NCBI GenBank assembly: GCA_024234575.1
Contig: JACKOB010000004.1
Span: 310,001 to 374,000 of the forward strand
Reading direction: 5' to 3'
DNA length: 64,000 bases
Source: Hahellaceae bacterium
Lineage (GTDB): Bacteria > Pseudomonadota > Gammaproteobacteria > Pseudomonadales > Oleiphilaceae
The first letter of the stretch is position 1. The number at the start of each line of letters is the position of its first letter. Both the position numbers and the translations under genes were made by a program. Below, in pieces: positions 1 to 7,882 of this stretch. The notes beneath the pieces were generated by a model. The model searched no databases. It was not told the origin of the DNA and saw only the letters and a list, made by a program, of their open reading frames with translations.

Positions 1-352
1 CGCCATCCAAACAGCCGTAGGGCTTTGGTACGCGAACACCCGCATCAGCCAACCGATAGAGTGCCTGAACTTCTGCGTTTTGCCAGGTTTCTTCCTGCTG
101 TTGCCGTCCAAATTTGGAGCCCTTTTCCATTGCCCGGGCACGACGACTGTTACGAACTTTGCGGCCTTCCTGATAGAGCGCCGCTTTTTTAAAGCTGCGC
201 TTGGTCGCTTCTTTGTAAACTTTGGCACAGCGTAAGGTCTCACCACAGCGCACGACAAAAACATCCGCTTCTTTACCACTCATTAGTCTGCTAATTACTT
301 CGTCGACAAGTCCGTCATCAACTAATGGTTGTATACGAGCGGGAATTCTCAT
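1..352 (-). CDS. RIO-type serine protein kinase, N-terminal part (runs off the window)
   Basis: The first 117 codons of a RIO1-family kinase read leftward from an ATG at 352 and leave the window still open. RIO kinases are small atypical Ser/Thr kinases; in archaea and eukaryotes they act in ribosome maturation, and bacterial roles are poorly known. The translation has a glycine-poor ATP-binding region with GKEADVF at about residues 27-33, the lysine-containing CAKVYKEATKRSF stretch, and a basic linker ending in KFGRQQQEETW, all typical of the family. The usual VRVPKPYG stretch precedes the hinge. The catalytic loop lies outside the window. Family assignment is firm; function in this organism is unknown. 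Confidence 0.8.
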   Translation of the reverse strand, partial: MRIPARIQPLVDDGLVDEVISRLMSGKEADVFVVRCGETLRCAKVYKEATKRSFKKAALYQEGRKVRNSRRARAMEKGSKFGRQQQEETWQNAEVQALYRLADAGVRVPKPYGCLDG

Positions 353-504
353 TGTTTGCGGGTACCTTACCTTGCAGATTTATAAAGTGAGCTAACGATA
401 GTAAACACTGATTGTGAGCAATCTAGCTGCAGCATTCTAGCGTGATGAGCGCAGTAAAAACTATCAGTTTTGTAATAATTTAGAATCTGTTTTTGTTGCG
501 CAAC

Positions 505-1322
505 TTACTTAATGGCAAAGTCACCACGCTGCTGAGACTCTAGAATAGCATTGTACCGGCCACTAGTTTTTAGTTTCGCCAGGCCATCGTTAAACTGTTT
601 CAGGAAATCACGGTTTTCAGGTCTTTTTTTCGAAAAGATGACACTATAGGGGGTGCGGTCGTAGGGCTTGGGGTGGTGTGTAACTCTATTTCTGTCGTGG
701 GCGGACATCTCTTGGTTGAGCAAAGCGTAACCGGCGTACATATCTGATGGAAACAGTTGAATTCGTCCTGCCAAAAGCTTGGCAAAATTTTGCGTGTCTG
801 TCGGAACGCGCTCTATTTTATTTCCTGGCCAGTCTTCGATTGAGTAGCGGTAGCCCAAGGTGCCACCAATAATATATTTTTCGAGGTCACTATTACTCGA
901 CCAGTCAAAGTGAGTTTCCTTTAGGTGAAATAGCACAGAGTCGCTAACGATAATCACATCTGAAAAAAGAAAAAATTCATCGCGCTCGGGGGTGTAACTC
1001 CATACCATGGAGGCATGCGCTGCTCCGGTGCGCGCTTCTTCGTAGGCCTCTTCCATGGGCGAAACCTGAAATCAACGTCAATTCCCTCCAAGGCAAACGC
1101 TTCTTCTACCATTAAACTGACAAAGCCATAATACTTGAGTTCTTCAGACTGATAGGGCGGCCAATGACCGTTGGTGATAATAATCGTCTCTGCACGAACC
1201 AATGTACTAAGCGTCATGAGTAAAGTGGTTAATACCAGCAAGGTTGTACTCTTGCGAGTTAGTGCTTGTCGCTTGCTGTAGGGTGGGTTGGTCACTTCGT
1301 AGACTTCAGTATCATGGCGCAT
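505..1322 (-). pseudogene. Periplasmic solute-binding protein (SBP family 3), frameshifted
   Basis: Two overlapping minus-strand frames together make one family-3 (amino-acid type) solute-binding protein. The upstream frame gives a signal peptide (hydrophobic core TTLLVLTTLLMTLSTL, cleavage near VRA) and the mature start ETIIITNGHWPPYQ. The downstream frame, entered at 1056, supplies the rest to SQQRGDFAIK. The break is at about 1050-1060, where the family usually reads PWKRA(M/L)EEA: PWKR is in one frame and MEEAYEEARTG in the other. As written the gene cannot make a full product. The start is uncertain: ATG at 1322 was chosen, with GTG 1295 an alternative that leaves a tidier signal peptide. 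Such proteins either feed ABC importers or stand alone as sensors; no transporter genes lie beside it. Confidence 0.75.
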
Positions 1323-1459
1323 GGCATGTCCTATTACGATGACGAACGTGCTGCCCATGCTTTTGGTGAGACATGTGCCAGCAAAATTACATACTCTGGT
1401 TAAAGTTTAGACTATCCGTTCGGGCGAGCAAACCATGTATGCCGATGGGCAATGCAAGG

Positions 1460-1645
1460 CTATTTAAGTTCTGTTTTTGTTTCTCCGCATCGTGCACAAA
1501 TGGATAAAGTTACCAGCTTGCCTTGCTTCACATCGAATTGTTTTTTGCCGGAAATTTCCCACTTGTGAAAACCACTCTTACAAAGCGTGTGTCCTTTGTG
1601 TCTGTCTTTTGTACTTTTCTTTTTAAACTGAATCACGTCACCCAC
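1460..1645 (-). CDS. Small zinc-ribbon-like protein, function unknown
   Basis: A 61-residue basic protein starting at GTG 1645, with a good ribosome-binding site (AAGGTG, about 6 nt upstream). A single cysteine in TLCKSGFHKWE is followed about 27 residues on by CARCGET, so one Cys, one His and a CxxC pair could bind a metal, as in a small zinc ribbon. No signal peptide or membrane segment is visible. I do not recognise a named family. The clean start signal and the ordered Cys/His spacing argue that it is real rather than a chance frame. It sits alone between the broken binding-protein gene and the divergent TonB-like gene. Confidence 0.6.
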   Translation of the reverse strand: MGDVIQFKKKSTKDRHKGHTLCKSGFHKWEISGKKQFDVKQGKLVTLSICARCGETKTELK

Positions 1646-1698
1646 TTTAACACCTTAATATGTTCTCTTTTGAGAGCAAGGTTGAATCACTTATTTTC

Positions 1699-1753
1699 TT
1701 GCAGCGTTTGCATCTGTAAAGTATAGCTACAAATACTTAGCGGTAACTATACT
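1699..1753 (+). promoter_or_regulatory. Predicted sigma-70 promoter with overlapping dyad, upstream of the TonB-like gene
   Basis: TTGCAG (1699-1704), 17 bp, TATAGC (1722-1727). A 7-bp inverted repeat, AGTATAG (1720-1726) and CTATACT (1747-1753), covers the -10 element and start region, as an operator would. Confidence 0.4.
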
Positions 1754-1797
1754 TTTGGCACAGTTAAAAACGCGATTTTCAGTACTGATGGTAAAAA

Positions 1798-3051
1798 GTG
1801 ATTGATTTAAACATAGACGTTAGCGAAATTGCGGATACGCCATCTTCTCGTAGCAGTAGCGTGAAGATCGTCGTGTTGGGTGTTGTGGTTAGCCTTTTGC
1901 TGCATTTTCTTTTGTTGGTTTGGTTTGCCGGTGCATACAGCACTTTCCGTTCCGCGACGAAAGATAGCGACAGTGTTACCTATGAAATCACCCTAAATAC
2001 GACTGAAGAACAGAAACCCGAAGAGCCAGCTGAACCTATTGTGCAGGAAAGTCCTCAACCCGCACCGCCAGAGCCATCACAGCAAGCAGAAGTTGCAACA
2101 CCGCCACCTGCCTCGCCTGTTGTTGAAGAAGTGCACAATCCCATACATAACGCTGATGAACCTGGCTCTAGAAACAATAGTGACAGGCATGACGGAACAC
2201 TGGTAGCGGGCGAGCCACACACGGGAGAACCCAACCTTTCAAACCACCTCGAAAGTGCAAGTGAAGTTGATGAAAGTGAAGACAAGACCAGTGAAAACGA
2301 GGCCAGTAAAAACAAGGCCAGTGTGACCGAAGATGCGAGTGTCCCCACACCTGACGAAGTTGTCGCAGAGGTTGTACCTGTAGACGCTTCTGAGACTGAC
2401 ACGGTTATAAACGTTGAGCACGAAAGTTCGAAGCCCGTGCTTCAGCCAGCAGTAAAAGACGTAGTGAAAGCGGAAGCAAAGAGTAACGAAGTCTTGCCGG
2501 TAGCGAAAAAGGCCGAAAGCGCAGAACCGGTTGTAGAGGCCAAGCCCCCGGGAAAAAATGAAACGAAAAAAATACCAGCAACTTCCTCTGCCGGGGCAAC
2601 GACAAAGATGGAGATTCCTAAAGAGTTTTTGGAAAAACTGGGAAATATTGATCTGATGGATGAGTCTGGCCTCTCATCGACAAGGATAGAAGAGCCATTC
2701 AGTGAAATTGAAGCACGAAGAATAAGGCTGATGAATGTTTACCTGGCAAAAATGCAGAAGCAGGTTGGTCAGTATTGGCGAAAACCGGCAAAAGAAATGC
2801 CCTTGGCAAAAGGCGTGATAAAGTTTGAGCTTGATTCACAAGGCTACCTTATCAATGCTTATATCTACCGTGGATCTGGGAATATAGATCTTGATGTATC
2901 TGCATTGGATGCGGTGCGAAGCGTGGCCCGTTACGCCGTACCCGAGAGTCGTGCAGTTGCAGCAAGGTACTATCGTCATTTGTCTTTTCATTATAGTTCG
3001 AGAGACTCAAACGTTGAGGAAGCTCCTTGGGAGGCACCTAAAAAGCAATAA
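1798..3051 (+). CDS. TonB/TolA-like envelope protein
   Basis: A 417-residue inner-membrane-anchored periplasmic protein. A single hydrophobic segment at about residues 24-45 is preceded by a cytoplasmic tail. A long Pro/Glu/Lys-rich, low-complexity region (about 70-270) follows, which would span the periplasm. The C-terminal region, about 305-400, resembles TonB/TolA C-terminal domains: YLAKMQKQVGQYWRKP, then GVIKFELDSQGYL and LDVSALDAVRS. TonB-type proteins pass proton-motive energy from ExbB/ExbD to outer-membrane receptors; TolA works in outer-membrane constriction. No exbB, exbD or receptor gene is nearby, so the partner is unknown. The start is GTG 1798 with only a weak ribosome-binding site. 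Confidence 0.75.
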   Translation: MIDLNIDVSEIADTPSSRSSSVKIVVLGVVVSLLLHFLLLVWFAGAYSTFRSATKDSDSVTYEITLNTTEEQKPEEPAEPIVQESPQPAPPEPSQQAEVATPPPASPVVEEVHNPIHNADEPGSRNNSDRHDGTLVAGEPHTGEPNLSNHLESASEVDESEDKTSENEASKNKASVTEDASVPTPDEVVAEVVPVDASETDTVINVEHESSKPVLQPAVKDVVKAEAKSNEVLPVAKKAESAEPVVEAKPPGKNETKKIPATSSAGATTKMEIPKEFLEKLGNIDLMDESGLSSTRIEEPFSEIEARRIRLMNVYLAKMQKQVGQYWRKPAKEMPLAKGVIKFELDSQGYLINAYIYRGSGNIDLDVSALDAVRSVARYAVPESRAVAARYYRHLSFHYSSRDSNVEEAPWEAPKKQ

Positions 3052-3110
3052 ACACTTCGTACAGACGGCTTAAATGTGTACCCCAGAATGCGGAAATTGC
3101 CCCAATAAAC

Positions 3111-3119
3111 TGCTATATT
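3111..3119 (+). promoter_or_regulatory. Predicted extended -10 promoter for rsmC
   Basis: TGCTATATT is an extended -10 (TGn plus TATATT at 3114-3119) about 100 bp before rsmC. No convincing -35 is seen. Confidence 0.35.
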
Positions 3120-3219
3120 GCAGCCCCCAGGCTAAGATGCCGGGGTAACGTCATAGCATGTCATTTTGGCGCAAGCCAAGACTACGTGCAGCGCCATTTA
3201 TACTGATTGAAGGACTCCC

Positions 3220-4266
3220 ATGCTGAATAATGCCAGCCAGCTTATCGAACGGAATATTAATAGATTTTTGGCAGTTAAAAGTTTGCTGGTAATGGGGCCT
3301 CCTGCGGATGACCTTATCAATATTCTGCCGGATGTTGGTATTGTTACAACCACCGATATCGTTGCTTATGAATACATGCGCTCTAAAAACAATCACCATG
3401 GCCGAGTGTTGTTTCAGGAAGCCGCAAAAGTTGCCGCTGGGGAAGAGTTGTATGAAGCAGTGCTGATATTTATGCCAAAATCGAAAGATGAGCTGCGCTA
3501 CCGACTCTTAAACGCCCATGCGCTTTTACGTGAGAAAGGAAATATTTTTCTCGTAGGCGCTAAAAAAGAAGGTATCGCCAGTGCCGATAAAGTCATGGCC
3601 ACGTTAGGGGGCAAGGTGCTTAAGGTTGATTCGGCTCGGCACTGTACCTTGTGGGTGACTCAGCCATTGAAAACCGCAAAGCCATTTTCTATCGCAGATT
3701 GGGAAAGTGTATACCGTGCGCATGTGAGTGATGTGACCTTTGATGTATGCAATATCCCCGGTGTTTTTGCCCATAAACACATCGATATCGGCACAGAGTT
3801 CCTTTTGCAGTCTATCGCCCCTAAAGTCGCTGACTTCAAAGGTGAGTGGCTGGATTTTGCCTGTGGTGCGGGTGTCATAGCCGCTTTCATGGTCAAAACC
3901 AACCCCAGGCTGTTAATGACTGGCGTCGATTCAAGTGCGCTGGCCGTTTATTGCGCGCGGCGCACTTTTGAGTTGATGGGGGCGAAAGGTAACTTTCTGG
4001 CCAGCGATGGATTTGACAACGTTAGCGAGCGCCGTTTCGATGGCATTGTCACCAATCCGCCGTTTCATACAGGTATAGATACCGATTACTCGATAACCGA
4101 AGCCTTTATCCAAAAATCTAAGAAGATGCTTAAGAAAAATGGCCAGTTGTTTATGGTGGCCAACAACTTTCTTGACTATGACGAACAACTGCGACAGGTT
4201 TTTGGGAATGTCGAAACGATAGCGGCAAACACCAAGTTTAATATATACATGTGCGTCAACAACTAA
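3220..4266 (+). CDS. rsmC: 16S rRNA (guanine(1207)-N2)-methyltransferase RsmC
   Basis: A 348-residue, two-lobed class I methyltransferase that methylates G1207 of 16S rRNA in the 30S subunit using S-adenosylmethionine. The C-terminal lobe has the SAM-binding motif DFACGAG at about 212-218 and the base-methylating motif NPPFHTG at 279-285, the RsmC hallmark. The N-terminal lobe is the non-catalytic duplicate typical of the family. Length matches the E. coli enzyme (about 343). The start ATG 3220 has a GAAGGA ribosome-binding site 7 nt upstream. The gene is followed by two other RNA-modification genes on the same strand. Confidence 0.93.
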   Translation: MLNNASQLIERNINRFLAVKSLLVMGPPADDLINILPDVGIVTTTDIVAYEYMRSKNNHHGRVLFQEAAKVAAGEELYEAVLIFMPKSKDELRYRLLNAHALLREKGNIFLVGAKKEGIASADKVMATLGGKVLKVDSARHCTLWVTQPLKTAKPFSIADWESVYRAHVSDVTFDVCNIPGVFAHKHIDIGTEFLLQSIAPKVADFKGEWLDFACGAGVIAAFMVKTNPRLLMTGVDSSALAVYCARRTFELMGAKGNFLASDGFDNVSERRFDGIVTNPPFHTGIDTDYSITEAFIQKSKKMLKKNGQLFMVANNFLDYDEQLRQVFGNVETIAANTKFNIYMCVNN

Positions 4267-4359
4267 GCTTCTGTCAGTTGTTTGGCTGTCCCAAGTGACA
4301 CCCGCTGATGTATGCAGTGTTAAAGAACATCAGCACAGAGAGTGCCCAAGAGTGTACTA

Positions 4360-5358
4360 ATGAATACAACCGCACCCGCAAAGACAGACTGTGCCCCAAA
4401 TACTATCAAGAAAGTTGAAGGTTGTTACCAGCTACCTGCAGAAATGCAGGCAGCATCAGCGATTGATTTTTTAGCGGATAAGTCTGGCCTGAGTAAAGCG
4501 CGCATTAAAGATGCTATGAATAAGGGGGCTGTGTGGATTGGCCCCGTTCCGGGCAAAAAGAATGTTGCCAATAAAAATAAACGGTTGCGCCGGGCAACAC
4601 AATCGCTGTTGCCGGGGCAGAAGATTTGGCTCTATTATGATGCCGATATTCTTTCGGAAAAGCCTCCTCAAGCGTTGCTGTTAAAAGATTTCAGACAATA
4701 TTCGGTTTGGCATAAGCCAGCCGGGCTTCTGTCGCAGGGGACGTTTTTCGGTGATCATGCATCCTTGTTGCGCTTTGCAGAAAAGCAGTTTGAGCGACGA
4801 GAATGCTATTTAGTGCACCGTCTTGATCGGGAAGCATCCGGCATTATGCTTATTGCCCATACGAAAAAAGCTGCCGCGAAGTTGTCACAATTATTTGCCG
4901 GCCGTGACTTAGAAAAAATTTATGAGGTGCAGGTGCTTGGTAATGCCTCCCATGTCGGTGAAGATAATCCTAAAGTTAAATTGATTAGTAGCGATCTTGG
5001 TAAAGATACGTCTGCATTACCGTCAGCGGTGGCGCAGCCAAAATACCTGATCGATAGCCCGCTTGAGGGCAAAGCATCATCGACTGTTTTTACGGTTGAG
5101 TCTTTTGATGCGAATACTAACACCAGTACGCTGCGAGTCGCGATACTGACAGGCCGAAAGCACCAGATACGCCGCCATTTAGCCCATATAGGATTCCCTA
5201 TTATGGGCGACCCAAAGTATGGAAAAGGCAATAAAAATGAATCCGGCTTGGCGTTAAAAGCGGTGTCCCTGCGATTCGTTTGCCCGATTGCCAATGTCGA
5301 GCGACACTTTCAGTTAAGCCAGCTAATGCCTGCTGGATGCGACGGCTTTGTTGGGTAA
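4360..5358 (+). CDS. RluA-family RNA pseudouridine synthase
   Basis: This enzyme isomerises uridine to pseudouridine in rRNA or tRNA. The catalytic motif HRLDREASG, with the nucleophilic aspartate, is clear, as are the HKPAGLLSQG stretch before it and the C-terminal LRVAILTGRKHQIRRHLAHIG block. The N-terminal 100 residues look like a divergent S4-type RNA-binding region (SGLSKARIKDAMNKGAV). The exact target cannot be assigned from sequence. ATG 4360 is chosen because AAGAG lies 8 nt upstream; an in-frame GTG at 4342 has a badly spaced site. The stop is 4 nt before the cmoM start, implying co-transcription. Confidence 0.85.
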   Translation: MNTTAPAKTDCAPNTIKKVEGCYQLPAEMQAASAIDFLADKSGLSKARIKDAMNKGAVWIGPVPGKKNVANKNKRLRRATQSLLPGQKIWLYYDADILSEKPPQALLLKDFRQYSVWHKPAGLLSQGTFFGDHASLLRFAEKQFERRECYLVHRLDREASGIMLIAHTKKAAAKLSQLFAGRDLEKIYEVQVLGNASHVGEDNPKVKLISSDLGKDTSALPSAVAQPKYLIDSPLEGKASSTVFTVESFDANTNTSTLRVAILTGRKHQIRRHLAHIGFPIMGDPKYGKGNKNESGLALKAVSLRFVCPIANVERHFQLSQLMPAGCDGFVG

Positions 5359-5362
5359 TCAG

Positions 5363-6151
5363 ATGATGGAAGATAGAAATTTTGATGATTTGGCAGAGAA
5401 ATTCGCCAGAAAAATCTATGCGGATAAAAAGGGGCAGATTCGCCTCGCTATTGTTTGGCGTGATTTAAACGAGTTTCTTCCCGAGCTGAATGCAGCTAAA
5501 CCACTTAACATATTTGATGCCGGTGGTGGGATCGGGCAAGTGAGTGCTGAACTCGCCTCAAAAGGTCACCTGGTAGTGCTCTCAGACCCTTCAGAGAAGA
5601 TGCTGGAAAAGGCCCGTACACATGCTGAATCATTGGGTTTGGCACCCTCACTGGTAGAGTATAGACACGAAAAAGTGCAGCAGCACCCCGCCACTAATCA
5701 TCAAAAGTACGATGTGGTTTTGTTTCATGCAGTGCTGGAATGGCTGGCAGATCCTTTTAGTGTGTTGCAGCAGGTAATGCAGTTTGTAAAGCCGGGGGGG
5801 GCGCTGTCGTTGTTGTTTTATAACCGGCATTCAGTTGTGCTTACCAATTTATTAAAGGGTAACTTTCGGAAAGTGCAGTCAGGTGAGTTAAGTGGCTATA
5901 AAAACAGCCTCACGCCGATTAACCCCATTCTGCCGGAAGATGTGTTTAGCTTTTTAGAAGATGGTGGCTATCAGGTTGAAGTGGTCAGTGGCGTGAGGGT
6001 GTTCAACGATTATATGCCTCGTGCAGTCAGGGAAGAGCGCACTGTGGAAGATACGATTGTGCTCGAAACTCAATTAAGTCGTCAGGAGCCTTACAGGTCT
6101 ATTGCACGATACATACATGTTATCGTTCGTGTGCCAGCGCTCGACACTTGA
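5363..6151 (+). CDS. cmoM: tRNA 5-carboxymethoxyuridine methyltransferase CmoM
   Basis: A 262-residue SAM-dependent methyltransferase. CmoM methylates cmo5U34 to mcmo5U in tRNAs that read four-codon boxes. The N-terminus MEDRNFDDLAEKFARKIY, the SAM motif FDAGGGIGQ, the LFHAVLEWLADP block and the C-terminal RQEPYRSIARYIHVI match E. coli CmoM (formerly SmtA/YecO) closely along the whole length. ATG 5363 (or the adjacent ATG 5366) fits the family N-terminus; an in-frame TTG upstream is ignored. GGGT lies 7 nt before ATG 5363, inside the stop region of the preceding pseudouridine synthase, so translation is probably coupled. Confidence 0.93.
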   Translation: MMEDRNFDDLAEKFARKIYADKKGQIRLAIVWRDLNEFLPELNAAKPLNIFDAGGGIGQVSAELASKGHLVVLSDPSEKMLEKARTHAESLGLAPSLVEYRHEKVQQHPATNHQKYDVVLFHAVLEWLADPFSVLQQVMQFVKPGGALSLLFYNRHSVVLTNLLKGNFRKVQSGELSGYKNSLTPINPILPEDVFSFLEDGGYQVEVVSGVRVFNDYMPRAVREERTVEDTIVLETQLSRQEPYRSIARYIHVIVRVPALDT

Positions 6152-6168
6152 TTGTCCGCGTTAATTCG

Positions 6169-6206
6169 GCGTGCGCTTCTGAGGTTTCAGTGTGGCGCAC
6201 GCTTTT
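6169..6206. terminator. Terminator between cmoM and mqo
   Basis: GCGTGCGC (6169-6176) pairs with GCGCACGC (6195-6202), with an inner CTGA/TCAG stem, followed by TTTT. It lies between convergent genes. Confidence 0.65.
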
Positions 6207-6229
6207 GCGTTTCAATAGTGAATAATTCC

Positions 6230-7714
6230 CTAGCTGGTCAGACCCAATGTGCGTGTGGTGCGGGCGCGGATTGTTTTCAGCAATTCGGCGTCATCAATTA
6301 ATGATTGCCCATAGGAGGGAATCATCGTTTTCATTTTTGTTTGCCAGGCAGTTGAGGCCATCTTTTGAGGGAAGCAGGTTTCTACGACATTGATCATCGT
6401 TTGAACTGCTGTCGAAGCACCGGGAGATGCACCTAACAATGCCGATAGGGTGCCGTCTTTTGAGGCGATCACTTCGGTGCCAAATTCAAGTTTTCCCCCT
6501 TCGTTAGGGCAGTATTTGATAATTTGCACGCGCTGCCCCGCCATCGCTAAATGCCAGTCTTTCTCATTGGCTTCCGGGAAGAATTGCCTGAGAGCGCTGA
6601 CCCTTTCTTTATGCGACTGGAATACTTCTTTAATCAGGTAGCGTGTTAAGTCCATATTGTCGAGACCGGCGGTCATCATGGGCTTAAAGTTGGCAGATTT
6701 AACTGAGCCTGGCAGATCAAAGACTGATCCTTCTTTCAAAAACTTGGTGGTAAACCCTGCGAAAGGGCCGAACAGCAGCGCCGACTGACCATTGATGATG
6801 CGGGTGTCGAGGTGTGGTACGGACATCGGAGGGGCACCTATAGGCGCTTTGCCGTAAACTTTGGCGTGATGCTGTTTAACGATCTCGGGTTTGGTGCAGA
6901 CTAACCACTGGCCAGAGACCGGGAAGCCGCCATAGCCTTTGCTTTCGGGTATTTCGGATTTTTGCAGTAAGGGTAGAGCAGCACCCCCTGCGCCAAGGAA
7001 AACAAAGCCTGTATTAATTTTAACCTTCTCGCGGGTTTTACGGTTTTTAATCACTACCTTCCAGCGACCATCATCGTGCTGGCCCAGGTCTTTCACACTA
7101 TGGTTCAACAACAAGGTAAATCCCGGCTGTTTAACCAGATAACTCACCATACTGCGTGTTAGTGAGCCAAAATCAACATCTGAGCCGTAACTTACTCTGG
7201 TTGCCGCAACGCGTTGCATGGGGTCGCGGGATTTCATTACCAACGGCATCCATTTTTTGATGACATCAGGGTCTTCACTGTATTCCATGTTATTAAACAG
7301 GTGGTGTGCGCTCATTGCCTGGTAGCGCTTTTTCAGAAACTGAACGTTTTCTTCGCCCCAGACAAAACTTTCATGTGGTGCCTGATTGATAAATGACTTT
7401 GCAGCAGGGAGCACGCCTGTTTCAACCAGGTATGACCAGAGTTGTAGCGTGACCTCAAATGATGCATTTATTGCTTGTGCGCGGGAGATATCGACATTGC
7501 CGTTTTTAAGCTGAGGGGTGTAGTTAAGCTCGCAATAGGCCGCATGACCTGTTCCTGCGTTATTCCAGCCATCGGTACTTTCATGAGCGACATGGTCAAG
7601 CCGTTCTACCATGACAATATTAAGCGAAGGATCTAGTTGTTTTAGCACCATACCTAGTGTGGCGCTCATTACTCCTGCACCCACCAGTACCACATCTGCT
7701 CTGTTCGTGTTCAT
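6230..7714 (-). CDS. mqo: Malate:quinone oxidoreductase
   Basis: A 494-residue FAD-dependent, membrane-associated enzyme that oxidises malate to oxaloacetate and passes electrons to the quinone pool, as a TCA-cycle step alongside or instead of malate dehydrogenase. The N-terminal FAD-binding motif VVLVGAGVMSATLG (residues 8-21) and the family stretch ESTDGWNNAGTGHAAYCELNY are clear. GFPVSGQWLVC and the C-terminal LGASPGAST block are also typical. Length is that of the common bacterial form. It is transcribed toward cmoM with a terminator between them and has its own promoter upstream. Confidence 0.95.
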   Translation of the reverse strand: MNTNRADVVLVGAGVMSATLGMVLKQLDPSLNIVMVERLDHVAHESTDGWNNAGTGHAAYCELNYTPQLKNGNVDISRAQAINASFEVTLQLWSYLVETGVLPAAKSFINQAPHESFVWGEENVQFLKKRYQAMSAHHLFNNMEYSEDPDVIKKWMPLVMKSRDPMQRVAATRVSYGSDVDFGSLTRSMVSYLVKQPGFTLLLNHSVKDLGQHDDGRWKVVIKNRKTREKVKINTGFVFLGAGGAALPLLQKSEIPESKGYGGFPVSGQWLVCTKPEIVKQHHAKVYGKAPIGAPPMSVPHLDTRIINGQSALLFGPFAGFTTKFLKEGSVFDLPGSVKSANFKPMMTAGLDNMDLTRYLIKEVFQSHKERVSALRQFFPEANEKDWHLAMAGQRVQIIKYCPNEGGKLEFGTEVIASKDGTLSALLGASPGASTAVQTMINVVETCFPQKMASTAWQTKMKTMIPSYGQSLIDDAELLKTIRARTTRTLGLTS

Positions 7715-7775
7715 TCAGAAAACTACCTTAAGAAGAGGACTTTAAAATCTGGAACGAGTCTTTCGAATGGCGTGC

Positions 7776-7803
7776 ATTATAACGGATTTGAAATAAATGT
7801 CTT
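7776..7803 (-). promoter_or_regulatory. Predicted sigma-70 promoter for mqo
   Basis: Reading leftward: AAGACA (7803-7798), 16 bp, then a perfect TATAAT (7781-7776), about 60 bp before the mqo start. Confidence 0.5.
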
Positions 7804-7882
7804 AGGTCAAGTTAGGGATAAAAGGCAGTAATTGCATTTTAGTGGTAAGTTTTTTAGTGACGGGGCTGACTGGGTGATCGCT

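Noticed and set aside
2055..2402. Minus-strand frame inside the TonB-like gene
   Set aside because: Shadow of the Pro/Glu-rich linker: a low-complexity Ser/Ala/Leu translation.
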